Assembly (NCBI GenBank): GCA_024516155.1
Contig: JAJJXM010000045.1
Coordinates: 434,001-498,000, forward strand
Length of the DNA: 64,000 nucleotides
DNA from: Pyronema omphalodes
Lineage: Eukaryota > Ascomycota > Pezizomycetes > Pezizales > Pyronemataceae
Reading direction: 5' to 3'
The notes below the pieces were generated by a model. It was not told the origin of the DNA. It saw nothing but the letters and a program-made list of their open reading frames with translations, and made no database searches. A program made the position numbers and the translations under genes. Within the stretch, counting starts at the first letter, position 1; every line of letters begins with the position of its first letter. This document shows positions 33,155 to 44,774 of the stretch, piece after piece.

Positions 33155-33847
33155 AGGGATAGGGTTAGGGCAAGGGGCTGGGCCCCTTGCCGAGGATTTT
33201 CATATGGTCGGAGTTATTTCTTATTTTGGATTTCTTTTAGGTATCACGGCGGCTAGGAAAATGTTGGAATCTTTTACTTCTCTCTTTTGGTATGTACTGT
33301 TTCTTTACTATTTGGAATCACGGCGGTTCGCCAGGAAGTTATCTCTTTCGGTATGTACTCTTTCTTTGCTATTTTGGGAATCACGGCGGTTAGCCGGTAG
33401 TTATCTCTTTTGGTATGTACTCTTTCCTTGTTATTATTATTTGGAATTACGGCGTTTAGTTATCTTGCTTTAGTATTTGGAATTACGGCGGTTGGCAAAT
33501 GTTGGGGAATGTTGGTCATGTATGTAGTTATCACGGCGGTTAGCATTAGGAGCATTCTCCGCAGGCGGAGAATGCTGAGTCACGAGTCATGAAGGAACAA
33601 GTATAAGAGGAGGAAATTTGTATGTAGTTTATTTCTTCACGCAATCAAGTTTCTATTTACCACAATCCTATCTACAAAAGTTCCCCTGTGATATCCCATC
33701 TCGCCAAACTCACCTGTGATTTCCCAAGCCCACAAACCCTTGCCCATTCCCAACTTACCAGCCTTACCCAACCCGCCGCCGCCCTCCTCGCCGCCGAAAA
33801 ACCCCCGCGCTGCCTGTCGTCAGTAACCGTGGATACGGATTCTGATA
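33051..33847 (+). repeat. Ty3-A1 3' LTR
   Basis: A 797 bp LTR. Its first ~105 bases encode the end of ORF3. TTAGGG-type motif at 33160-33170; hairpin GGCAAGGGGC/GCCCCTTGCC at 33169-33191; ACGGCGG repeats near 33245, 33319, 33380, 33446, 33482 and 33532; perfect 12 bp stem AGCATTCTCCGC/GCGGAGAATGCT with a 2 base loop at 33551-33576. A likely 3' end/promoter region, but no TATA box is convincing. Confidence 0.93.
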
Positions 33848-34831
33848 CCAGGAAGTTAACTAATCGATCACCGCGCCAACCGCTCCGCAAGCAACCTCGA
33901 CGGATAGGCCACCCTACTTCGTGACTCCATATAGAGTGCAGCATTCAAGGGCACCCCAACCCTATCACCCAACCCGCGCTCGAAACGGTGGTGGACTGAG
34001 GAAATCCGCCACACCCGTCGTGAAATAACCACTGCCACACCGCGATGGAAGCTCTCCCGGCTCCCCACCCACCACGACGAATACAAACGCCTCCGTAACA
34101 ACACACTACCGGACAGTGCGCTACGCCAAAGACTCGCTGTGGAAGGAATACCTCGCAGCGGAAGGCCCGGACATCTGGGCAGCGTTTCGTTACACAAACC
34201 TGCGCCGCACCCAACTGACCCCGCTGGTGAAAGCCCTGGTAGGAGGCACAGAGAAACTGTGCGTTGACTTCGAGAGTCAGGTTGAAGCATTTCAAACGTT
34301 ATTCCCACCCCCCCCCAACTACCCCCCACAGCCATAGTCCCTGCTCCTCCCCCGATATCCCCTGGCACACGTTCACCCCCGATGAAATCCCACTGCTATT
34401 TTTACCTCATCCCCAAAAACCCCTGGCCCTGACACCATCACGTGGCATTCTTAGAAAAGCATACGACGCGATCCCCACGCGTTGAACGCGCTATGCTCGG
34501 CGCTCGGCAAGACAGGAACCACCCGAAGTGCTGGCGAGAAGCTACCACGGTGATCATCCCAAAGCCAAATAAGCCCGACTATAGCGCGGTGAAGGCATAC
34601 CGACCGATCGCATTGCTCAACTGCATGGGAAAGGTTTGGAAAAATTGATGGCGACGCGACTCAGCCTTATGGCAGAGGCATACGACATCCTGCATGCACA
34701 TCAGATAGGCGGGCGCCCTAAACGCTCGGCTATCGACGCTGTGATCGCACTAACGCACGACGTCGAAGCGAACGCTAGCCATTGCCTAGTCACTTCTCTG
34801 CATTATTTTTAGACGAACGAGGCGCGTTCGA
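33848..34831 (+). pseudogene. LINE-2 ORF2, linker and RT start
   Basis: Host sequence between the two Ty3-A elements. It matches LINE-1 2430-3380 at protein level: SKRWWTEEIRHTRREIT, DEYKRLRNN, a KEYLAAEGPDIWAAFRYTNLRRTQLTPL piece (34116-34337), then the RT N-terminus VIIPKPNKPDYSAVKAYRPIALLNC (34553-34625) and QIGGRPKRSAIDAVIALTHDVEANA. It ends FLDERGAF-D, split by Ty3-A2 at 34831. Several frame shifts, one at a C-run near 34310. Confidence 0.85.
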
Positions 34832-35625
34832 TGTCCAAACGCTCCGTGACAATGCTCCTGGCCTCCGCCGTCACCACCGCAGGGCTATGGGTGTTCGTCA
34901 TCACCCTAGCAACCTGCTACGCTGTCATGAAGTGAAGGGATAGGGTTAGGGCAAGGGGCTGGGCCCCTTGCCGAGGATTTTCATATGGTCGGAGTTATTT
35001 CTTATTTTGGATTTCTTTTAGGTATCACGGCGGCTAGGAAAATGTTGGAATCTTTTACTTCTCTCTTTTGGTATGTACTCTTTCTTTACTATTTGGAATC
35101 ACGGCGGTTCGCCAGGAAGTTATCTCTTTCGGTATGTACTCTTTCTTTGCTATTTTGGAATCACGGCGGTTAGCCGGTAGTTATCTCTTTTGGTATGTAC
35201 TCTTTCCTTGTTATTATTATTTGGAATTACGGCGTTTAGTTATCTTGCTTTAGTATTTGGAATTACGGCGGTTGGCAAATGTTGGGGAATGTTGGTCATG
35301 TATGTAGTTATCACGGCGGTTAGCATTAGGAGCATTCTCCGCAGGCGGAGAATGCTGAGTCACGAGTCATGAAGGAACAAGTATAAGAGGAGGAAATTTG
35401 TATGTAGTTTATTTCTTCACGCAATCAAGTTTCTATTTACCACAATCCTATCTACAAAAGTTCCCCTGTGATATCCCATCTCGCCAAACTCACCTGTGAT
35501 TTCCCAAGCCCACAAACCCTTGCCCATTCCCAACTTACCAGCCTTACCCAACCCGCCGCCGCCCTCCTCGCCGCCGAAAACCCCGCGCTGCCTGTCGTCA
35601 GTAACCGTGGATACGGATTCTGATA
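34832..35625 (+). repeat. Ty3-A2 5' LTR
   Basis: A 794 bp LTR. Apart from damaged first bases (TGTCCAAACGCTCCGTGACAA) it is almost the same as the A1 3' LTR 1 kb upstream, including variants not found in its own 3' LTR: GGGTGTTCGTC, CATATGGTCGG, GCTTTAGTATTTGG and the CCCCTGTGATATC stretch. Palindrome at 35331-35356. Confidence 0.93.
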
Positions 35626-35873
35626 TTTGATTGCGTCCTGTGTACGACACCCAACGCGGAACGAAGACCCAGAAAACCCAGAAAACCCAGAAGACCCAGA
35701 AAACCCAGAAGAAGGCGCACACAGTGGCATCCTTTCAGCTAAAAGAGCTCGGAGAACATATCGAACAAGAACCGACCGGATCGGCAAGCCCAGTGACCCC
35801 CGAACAACCATCCAGACCCCAGACCCCCGAATCACCCGAACTCCCCCATACCTCTACCGACGACCCTGCGGAA

Positions 35874-36784
35874 ATGGCGACCCCGGCAGGATTGGGACTT
35901 GTCACTCCGGTCACTATGACCCAGGAGCAGTTGAACCAGATCCTCATTCAACTCCATCGCCCCACGACAAACAGTAACCCCAAGGTGGAGGACCCGGAGC
36001 TGTACTACGGTGAACGGACCAAGCTGAGGGCATTCCTGACGCAATGTGAACTGAAGTTCAATTGTGAAGGGAATAGATTCGACACCGAACAGAAAAAGGT
36101 TGAACTATGCGAGCTCCCGCTGTAGAGGTAACGCTTGGGCATGGATCGAGCCGTCCATCAAGGAGGGGAAAAGCGTATACACGACCTGGGAGGCCTTTAA
36201 GACTGCTGTCAGTAGGGCCTTCGGGGAAGCCGACTCAAAAGAAGTAGCAAGAAGAAAGTTCAAGATGATCAGGCAGGGCGCGCGATCCGCCGCTGCATAC
36301 TGGGCCGAATTTCAAAGGATCAAATCCGATTTAAGATACAATGACGAGACCTACATCGATCAATTCAGTGATGGACTAAACACAGACGTCCAACGACAGT
36401 TGGCACTCCTTGATGAAACGACCAACGGATCTCACGGAGTTCGCCAACAAGGCCATAGCGTTAGACAACCGACTATTCAACTTCCGAACCCTGAGGACTC
36501 GGTATGAACCTCAATTCTATCACCACCCCCATCTTAAGGGGCAGGGACACGAATCTCGACTCTCCGACCCCGAACCAATGGAATTAGATTCCACTCGTCG
36601 ACCGAAACCAAGGGATAGGACGGAGGAGGATAGGCGGAAGCGGAATAACGAATGTTTTAACTGTGGGAAGGTGGGACACTACGCTGCGAAGTGCCCAAGT
36701 AAGAAATTATTCAGAGCAGCGGAAACTACATTGGTAGAGGAGGGACTCGGTGAGACGTCGGGAAAAGAGAACCCCCAGGAATAA
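35874..36784 (+). pseudogene. Ty3-A2 gag with CCHC knuckle
   Basis: Cleaner than the A1 copy. Likely start ATG 35874 (M-A-T-P-A-G-L-G), although the frame is open from the LTR edge through the ACCCAGAA repeats (35660-35715). LYYGERTKLRAFLTQCELKFNCEGNRFD, then after a stop/shift near 36122 AWAWIEPSIKEGK, TWEAFKTAVSRAFGEADSKE, ARSAAAYWAEFQRIKSDLRYNDETYIDQF: a standard retrotransposon gag fold. After a further shift, FANKAIALDNRLFNFR and the knuckle CFNCGKVGHYAAKC at 36652-36693. Three frame breaks in total. Confidence 0.85.
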
Positions 36785-36947
36785 AAGGAAAAAGGTGGAT
36801 TCCTGGGGCAACTGTCGCCCACCAGTTCAACCACGGCAGGACCGGCGGATAGAATCTCGAGTGTAGGACCATACGGGAAGAAACGAAAAAATTATCCTGC
36901 GAGTAAAGTTAATCGGACGAAATAAGAAAGAATACCAAACAACGGCC

Positions 36948-37400
36948 ATGATCGACTGCGGGGCCACGGAGAATTTTATAGATCGAAAATATGTGAGACA
37001 GCAGGGATTGCCCTGCGCGAAAAAATTAACCCCACGAAAGGTTCTCGCTGTAGACGGACGGGAATTGGATGGGGGACCAGTAACCCACGATGCCATGGTG
37101 ACCATGGTAATCAACGACCATAGGGAAGACATCAAGCTTCACTGTATTACCATTGGCAACGCACCCATTATCCTGGGACTGCCTTGGTTGCGGAAACACA
37201 ATCCCAGCATCGACTGGAAGGAAGGGAGGATTGTCTTCAACTCCGAGAAATGCGGAAAGAACTGCCTTCCTACTTCGCCCCATGCCACGACCGTATCGGA
37301 ACGGGGGGCAGAAAAGAATATAATCAACGGATACATGAGGCAAGCGGAGCACGGCCTATGGTATGGAAGAACCGAAGGAAATGCTTCAGACGGATGAGGA
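36948..37400 (+). pseudogene. Ty3-A2 protease
   Basis: A 149-codon open frame with MIDCGATENFIDRKYV at its start (active-site Asp in D-C-G-A), VLAVDGRELDGGPV, and IILGLPWLRKHNPSIDWKEG, the conserved C-terminal protease motif. It would cut Gag-Pol. The Ser to Cys change beside the catalytic Asp is shared with A1, so it is a property of the family, not damage. A frame break follows at about 37400 in the acidic linker. Confidence 0.85.
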
Positions 37401-37551
37401 AGATGAGCTTCGCATCCAAGAGATCTGGGGAGAAAGTATAGAAGAAGATGACGAAGGAGAAAGAAGGTGGAAGAGTCGAGGACGAGGATATGGAAAGCGT
37501 ACAGGGATCTAGGCGCGCGGAATCCACCGAGGCCGATCCCGACTCGTCTCA

Positions 37552-40500
37552 GTGCGCTTCGCGGCAACCCCCGCAGCGCCAGCCAACCAGAAGGGAACCG
37601 GGGAACTGGGAAAACCGCTCCCGCCAAATCAACCGCTACTGCAGCCAACCAACCAGGAAGAACCGGGGAACTGGGAAACCGCTCCCGCCAAATCAATTGC
37701 CACTTCCGGGGAATTGGAACTCGCGAGTACCATAAGTCGAGCGGGGAAGAGCAAGCCTGACTCCCTGGAAGAAATAATACCACCGGAATATGCGGATTAC
37801 CTCTCCGTATTTCAGGGAAAAAGAGGCGGTAGGGTTTACCTCCGCACCGACATCATGACCACCGGATTCCCCTTGATGGACGGAAAGGTTCCGCCGTTCG
37901 AACCCCTGCGAGCCCTCGATGAGAACGTCCTGCGAGTACTGAGGGATTACTTGGAAGAGAATGAAAAGAGGGGTTGGGTCCGACGGTCGACGTCTCCAGC
38001 GGGAGCCCCCATCCATTTCGTTAAGAAAAAGGATGGTACCTTTACGGTTATGCGTCGACTACCGACGACTCAACGAAATCACAATCAAGGATCGCACCCC
38101 ACTCCCGCTGATAGGGGAAGCGTTGGATAGACTTTCCAACGCCAAGATCTATACCAAATTAGGATGTGCGAGATGCATACCATAACCTCCGAATAGCCAC
38201 AGGAGATGAATGGAAAACTGCGTTCCGTACCAAGTACGGTCTATACGAGTATTTGGTGATGCCATTTGGTTTGACAAATGCTCCAGCTTCGTTTCAACGA
38301 TGGATGAACGAAGTCTTAAGTGATTACCTTCGATATCTTTTGCATCGCCTATCTCGACGACATATTGATCTACTCAGATAATATGGAGGAACATCGAAAG
38401 CACGTCCGCATGGTCTTGGAGAGGTTAAGGGACGTAGGACTCACCCTGAAACCCTCGAAATGTGAATTCCACACGAAAAAGACGGAATACCTGGGATACA
38501 TCATCTCCCCCACAGGGTTGCAGATGGACCCCGAGAAAATTAGGGCGGTTAAGGAATGGAAGGAACCGGTGAATGTGAAGGGAGTCCAAAGTTTCCCTTG
38601 GGTTCGCCAATTTCTACCGTCGATTCATCCGGGATTTCAGCAAGATCACCACGCCATTGACACGATTGACGAAGAAAGAAACAGGTACCCTGGGAATGGA
38701 ACGACGAGACACAACGGGCCTTTGAGCAACTCAAAACGGCAATGATATCCCAACCGATCCTGCAACATTTCGACCCGGATCGGCCACTCACCCTGGAAAC
38801 TGACGCCTCAGACTATGCCATCGGGGCAGTCTGCTCACAACCCGACGACTCCAACGTACTGCACCCCCTTGCCTATTTTTCACGAAAATTAAAAGAGGCG
38901 GAGCTCAATTACGACATCCACGATAAGGAGCTCCTGGCGATAGTTGAAGCCTTGGACAAATGGTCGACATACTGCAAATCGACAAAACACAGTATCCGGA
39001 TACTGTCAGACCATAAAAACTTAGAGTATTGGCAAACGAAGAGGGATCTCAACCTCCGACAGGCCCGATGGGCGGAACAACTGGCTAACTATGACTTCAC
39101 GATCACGTATCGTCCGGGGAAGTTGGCAGGAAAACCCGACATATTGTCCCGAGAGTCAGGAGACTCTCCCTGGGAAGGGGAGATGAAGCACCGGCAGAAC
39201 CGAAGCCGAGTCCTCCTTCCCCAGGAAGTCTTTCATGTGAACGGGACACAGTTGATAAGACTCACCCCGGACACCCCCCTCATTACCAAAATTCGGGAAA
39301 AAACGAAGACCGATACAGAACTCCAGGAGGTAATCCGCAAACTTCGGGAAGGGATAACCCGAGACAATAGGGTCCCCTTGGGGTTATGCGAGGAAAAGGA
39401 TGGGTTACTCCTATACGAGGGATTGATATGGGTCCCTGACGACGACGACCTGAGGTTACAAATTTTACGACAACATCACGACTCCCAGGCCGCGGGGCAT
39501 CCGGGAAGGGCAAGGACCTTGGAGTTGGTCAGCCGGAGTTTTTATTGGCCACACAACGACAGTATGTGACTCGATATGTCGACTACTGTGATACCTGTAA
39601 ACGTATCAAGCCCATTAAGCACGCCCCCTTCGGGCTCTTACGACCGTTACAGATTCCAGGAAGACCATGGGAATCCATCTCCATGGATTTTATCACGGGT
39701 CTTCCGGAGGATGGGGGAATGAATGCGATATGGGTGATTGTGGACCGCTTGACGAAGATGGCACACTTCGTAGCATGTAAGGATACTATGGGACCCAGGG
39801 AACTTGCGGACGGGTTTCTCACACATGTGGTACGGGCCCATGGACTCCCCAGCAGCATCATCTCGGATCGGGGGTCCCTATTCACCTCTCAGTTCTGGAA
39901 GAGGGTTATGGAGGCAATGGGACGACGAGGAACCTGAGTACGGCGTTTCATCCAGAGTCCGACGGACAGACAGAGAGGGTCAATGCGATCCTCGAACAAT
40001 ACCTCAGGGCGTATTGTAACTATCAACAGGACAATTGGAACCAACTCCTCCCTATGGCGGAGTTCTGCTACAACAATTCCCGCTCAGGAACGACCAAGGT
40101 GTCCCCCTTCTTCGCAAATTACGGATATCATCCCCGTTTTACCCAGCCGCTGGGTGAAGTCGCGGAAGGAAACCCCGAGGTCTCCAAATATGTTGGCGGC
40201 CCTCAACAGACTTCACGAGGATCTGAGGGCGGAGGTCCACTATGCCCAGACGGCTCATGCAGAACAGGCGAACCGGCATCGACACCCGGATCCGGTCCTT
40301 CGAGTGGGAGATCGGGTCTGGCTGAAGAGGAAGAATGTGAAAACCACCCGACCCTCCAACAAGCTCGATTACAAGCTATTGGGGCCCTACACCCATCTTG
40401 TCTAAGGTAGGGTCGCGAGCTTATAAGTCTGGACCTTCCCCCAAACGCAAAGATCCATCCAGTATTTCATATCTCCCTTCTAGAACCGTCTCAACCTACT

Positions 40501-40608
40501 TCGAAAACCATCCCAGGCCATATTCAGCCCCCTCCGCTACCGATTGTCCTCGACGACGAGGAGAGGTGGGACAGTTGAGGAAATAGTGGATTCTCGACGC
40601 CACCGGGG
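37552..40608 (+). pseudogene. Ty3-A2 pol: RT, RNase H, integrase (many frame breaks)
   Basis: Same protein as A1 pol but in at least eight frames: 37552-38030, 37961-38185 ([10 protein letters not shown]), 38166-38381 (palm, [11 protein letters not shown]), 38320-38745 ([11 protein letters not shown]), 38742-39569 (RNase H with ETDASDYAIGA, then integrase zinc domain start), 39545-39937 ([21 protein letters not shown]), 39983-40405 and 40398-40586. Nearly all breaks are 1-3 base gains or losses relative to A1, such as FTVMRRL for LRLCVDY near 38040. LINE-6 enters at 40609 within the chromodomain; the last 50 codons continue at 46650-46804 (YRVKWTGF...). Confidence 0.88.
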
Positions 40609-41049
40609 TTTTTGATTTGATTTGATTTTAATCATACACGATCGCGGCCTCTAGGCCTATGCGGGAGCTAAATATCCGTTTTTTCCTGTCCTCGCGGGTT
40701 TAAACCGCCTAACGAGGCAACCCAATCTCCTTGTCCCCAGTCTCCCCCAGTTAGAAAAATAGATGTACGCAAAAGCAAAACAACCGCAAAAAACACAAAT
40801 AAACAAAAAAACACTCTCGTACACAGTCTAGACAACCCCGTACAGAAACTCATACGTGACACCAAACTTGAGCCCAGCAATAACCGCCTTGCCGTACACC
40901 ATAAAAGAATTCAAAGAAAAGAAAAACAACCCGCAATGCCGTGAATTTCCATCTCCGGCCCACCAACCCCAGCCTATTCGAAGCGCCTGCCAATCTCCGT
41001 GGCTGCTAAATACTCCAACACACCTTCGTATAGCGATCATCGCTAACCA

Positions 41050-44000
41050 GATTCCACCGCTTTGAGCCTTGCTCGTGGTTCTCCAGCTCCTGCCCTTAAT
41101 GGCACTCCACCTCTTTCTTTAGCACCGCGTACTCACGCCCTCCAGCGGTGGCACTCATCGAACAGGTGTCCCCGGGGTTTGGCGGACATTAGACGTGCAC
41201 CACCAGCAAACCGTCGGATTCTTTCTTTTCACTCGAACGAGGTGGGTGCCGATACGGGCATGTCCGGACGCAAGTTGGAGAATACTGCGGAGCGGCGCTT
41301 AGGGAGAGAGCGGAGGGAGTCGCGCAGCCCCATGTTTTGCTGGGGACGGAAAGAACGGCTGTCTTTGGCTCGTTGTGATATCCATCGCTTGGGTAATGTC
41401 GCGGCGGGTTTCGGTGGCTACGCGGTTGAGGTGGGCGAGTGATACCTCATGAGGGGACCAAGCACTCGGGGGCGTCGCACCTCATCAGGGGCAGGGCAGT
41501 ACATCGGTGGCGGGTACCCAACTTTGCTGCGGCGTCAGCTGCTTCGTTTCTCTGCGATCCCGCAGTGGCCTGGGACCCGTGGAATTCGACGGAGATGTCG
41601 CTGTTCCGGCGTAGCCAGCGGACCTCGTCGGCGATCAGCCGAGTGACGGACTGTCCTGGGCCTGGTTCGTCGGACTCCAGACGTCGGAGGGCTGCTTGGG
41701 CATCCGAAAAGATGGTGACGAGCGGGGGGGTTTTAAGGATGACCCTGTCGAGGAAGCGGTTGTCCCAGAGCTCTTTGAGGGCACGGTACATTGCGAACAA
41801 CGTCGGCGTCGAACACCTCGGTGTGACGGCCTAGGTAGTGGTGAGAGCTTGTAAGCACACCGTCGACATATCTCACGAGGCCCGATCGGTGTGGTCCTCC
41901 ATGCGGGGACCATTCTGTCCAAATGCATATGGAGTTGAGGGTCCTCCAGTTTTTGGCGTAGGCTTCCGCTTCCGCTCGGGGGGCGATGGTGACGTTGCAC
42001 CATTGACGATGGGGGTCGACGTGGTGGACAGGCTCAGCGGACGCAAAACCAGAACGGGTCACTGCGCGCTGAGTGAGGTTGCGGATGACCATGGCTGTCG
42101 GTGTGGGGCGATTGGGGTCGGTGCTGACCGGCGGGAGCGGTCGAGTGATGAGTCGTGACCGGAATCGTGCCTCCCGACCTCGAACAATGGCTTCTGCTGG
42201 GCGAGTGGCTCCTTCAGCGAGAAGGAAGGCAAGAGGAGTCGTGCGCAGGCACCCCGTAATGGCGCGGGCCTGTTTGTTGAGCAGGAGTTGGAGGCGAGAG
42301 AACCTGCCGGCGTCACGGGTGGGAAGTCGACGAGCAGCGTGAATTTCTGCTCCGTAAGTGGCCACGGATTGAACGACTGCTTGTTGGATGTTTGCAGTGC
42401 TGCCCGGGGGTAGACCCTGGGAGCGGCAGAGGCGAGCGAGGGCGTGTTGCTGACGGGCGGGGTGAGCCACTTCTGGTGGTGGTGGTTCAGGGTGAGCTTG
42501 GGGTCCAGCCAGAACCCGAGCCAGCGAACGGCGGAGTCGTTGAACGGCACATTGTGGATGACGCCGTCGTAGTGAATATCAACGGTCAGCGAGTCGGGGT
42601 TTGGGTTACCTCGTCGACGGGAGAATAAGATGGCCTCTGTTTTGTCGGTCTCGAATCGAACGGCGTTGCGACGGGCCCACAGCAGGCTTAGCTGGGCGCA
42701 CCGGGCGAGAGTGGAGGCGATTTCTGCTGCGTCGTTGCCCTCTGCAATCCAGGTGACGTCGTCCACGAAGGACAGTCCCACCGTGCGTGGTAGCTCTGAC
42801 TCGATCTTGTTAGCAAGATCGGCGATATATATCAGGAAAAGGACGGGGGAAACAGGGGAGCCTTGTGGAAGCCCCGTGTTTGTGTCCATTGCCGGTCCTG
42901 AGTCTCCTCCAATCGAGATTTCCACCTTGCGGTCCTCCAAGAAGCTCGCAACCCACCGAACGAGATCTCCGTCTATGTGATACCGCCGCATCTTTTCAAC
43001 CAAGCAGTAAGGATTAACCGTCGGGAAAGCACCTTTGATGTCCATCATCAGGGCTCCTGCGATTTTTCTCCTTTCCCATGCTCCCTCCACCGCTTCTATC
43101 AGCACCGCCGCCGCGTCTACTGCCGACCTTCCTCTTCTGCCTCCAAACTGTCCCACATGAAAAGCCCCCTTTTTCTCCGCCTCTTCTGCGATCATCATCG
43201 CCGCTACCTTTTCAACCAATTTCCCCATGCAGCTCAAGAGGGAGATCACCCGGAAGCTTTTGGCTTTAGAGTAAGACGTCTTCCCAGGCTTGGGAATGCA
43301 TACTCCTTTCGCTACCTTCCAGTCGTGAGGATGGTACCCTAAACGAAGGCACTGGATGACGACAGAGGTCACTCTATCAGGGTCCCACCGCATGAGAGCC
43401 TTTATGATTGGTACTCCCAGGCTATCACTTCCCGGGGCCTTCGAATTGCTCTGCTGGTTGATTGCAGCAGCGACAACTTCCTGCGTGACCCACGAGTGAG
43501 CCTCACCAGCAGGGCCTCTCGAGTGCCAGCCTCCCTCATACTCGTTGGGCGGTGGGAATGAGACATCGGCGAGCATGCGTCTCTTGTCCTCCTCCGTTTC
43601 CGCACGATTTCCCCGTTCGTCCTCAATGGTCCCCACCATCACGGACGCCCGCGGTTGGGTCGTACGGAGCACCGTCCAGACTGCATTTCCGTCCGCAGAT
43701 TCAAGAAAAGAGCCCCAACAGCTTCTCTTTTCTCTCCTTGGAGACTGAGGTATGCGTTCCGGCGTTCCTTCTCTTCCTCCGGAGTTGCACGGCCTGCCTT
43801 CACTGCTCGTCGAGTGCGACCATATGATCGGCGCGCTGACTTGATTTCGGTGCCCCACCACCGTTTCGAGCGAGCAGTGATGCGGATCTTGCGCGCATGT
43901 GCGTCCAAGAGTGCCGTCAACGTCTCCCGTATCCAAACCACCTCTTTCTCCACCTCTTCCTCCGAGCAACGACTGGAGAGTAGCGGTCTGCGTTCGCTTT

Positions 44001-44774
44001 GATGGCGATAATCTAACGCCGCTTTCTTCGCTCTCTCCTCGTCCTCGAGCCATTCCTTCACCGCCCATCCTCTCGTGGGCGAGTCATAGTCTTCCGGCAC
44101 TGTTACCGACGTAACTTCCCAAACCAGGGCTTCGTGGTCGGAAGTGGTTGTGTGTTCCGGGTCCAGGAGGGTGCGGGCACTCACGTACGGAGAGAGTTCC
44201 ATTGTGGCGAACACCAAGTCGATCACGCTGTGGCGTTGTTGTCCCGTTTGTGAGTGAGTTTCCTCGCCATCTCCGACGTAGCGGAGGTCAGGTCATGCGC
44301 GTCCATCAAGTCTTCGAGGAAGAGGTGGTGGATGGGTTGTGTGCAGCGGGGGTTCCACCTCGCGCTGTGCGCATTAAAATCTCCGGCGATGACAGTGTCA
44401 CGAGTGATTATTCGTGACCATGCTATGTTCCGGGCTGGTCGGACGCCGTCGGATGCTCTAGGAGCATCGTAGACGTTGACCACCCTCAGTTTCCGAAGTC
44501 CCCGACAAAGAATGTCCAGGACTTGGACGTCTCCTTCCCCCTCCGCTGCTAGTTCCTCCCGGGGGCGGACGGTCCAGGCAGAGTCCTTGCGAACCCCAAC
44601 CAACACTCTCTTTCCCCAGACGAAGTCGAACGCTGGGTGACGCCACCCTTGGAAGATCGGGGGTTCCTGGATTAGGACCACGTCGCTCCCCAGCGTCACT
44701 CCACTCTCCATTATGGCAGTTAGAGCCTCACCGCTCTTCCTGCAATTGTGCTGTAGAACCTGAATTGGTTTCAT
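41050..44774 (-). pseudogene. LINE-6 ORF2: endonuclease, RT, RNase H
   Basis: Starts at ATG 44774, overlapping the ORF1 stop as ATGA. Endonuclease: QHNCRKS near the start, VVLIQEPP (Glu37), VIAGDFNAHSARWNPRC; stop near 44223 caused by a small shift, then IDLVFATMEL and SDHEALVW in 44226-43639. A frame change near 43690-43700 leads into a long open piece to 42466: SKAPGSDSLGVPIIKAL, VCIPKPGKTSYSKAKSFRVISLLSCMGK, MMDIKGAFPTVN, GLPQGSPVSPVLFLIYIADL, and catalytic LSFVDDVTW. After another shift 42470-41733 gives the thumb and YVDGVL; 41800-41447 gives VFSDAQAALRRLES-type RNase H and NEAADAAAK. A C-terminal zinc-like segment (PRGHLFDECHRWRA) lies at about 41125-41190. Confidence 0.9.

Larger units (their letters stand above)
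26169..33847 (+). mobile_element. Ty3-A1: chromodomain Ty3/gypsy element with third ORF
   Basis: A 7.7 kb element with LTRs at 26169-26955 and 33051-33847. Internal order is gag, protease, RT, RNase H, integrase, chromodomain, ORF3. A G-rich polypurine tract (33037-33046) lies just before the 3' LTR. The host LINE-2 frame resumes at 33848 (N-L-D-G... against N-L-D-E-W in LINE-1). The TSD is not clean: CCAGAC before, CCAGG after. The LTR ends are TGTCAC and CTGATA, so they do not follow TG...CA exactly. Confidence 0.93.

Noticed and set aside
33200..33560. Regularly spaced ACGGCGG repeats as a CRISPR-like array
   Set aside because: Spacing and units are irregular, the repeats lie within an LTR, and the genome is eukaryotic.
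41062..42628. Several plus-strand open frames opposite LINE-6 ORF2
   Set aside because: They are GC-rich shadows of the minus-strand ORF2, with no motif of their own; the same holds for plus-strand frames over ORF1 (45540-46575).
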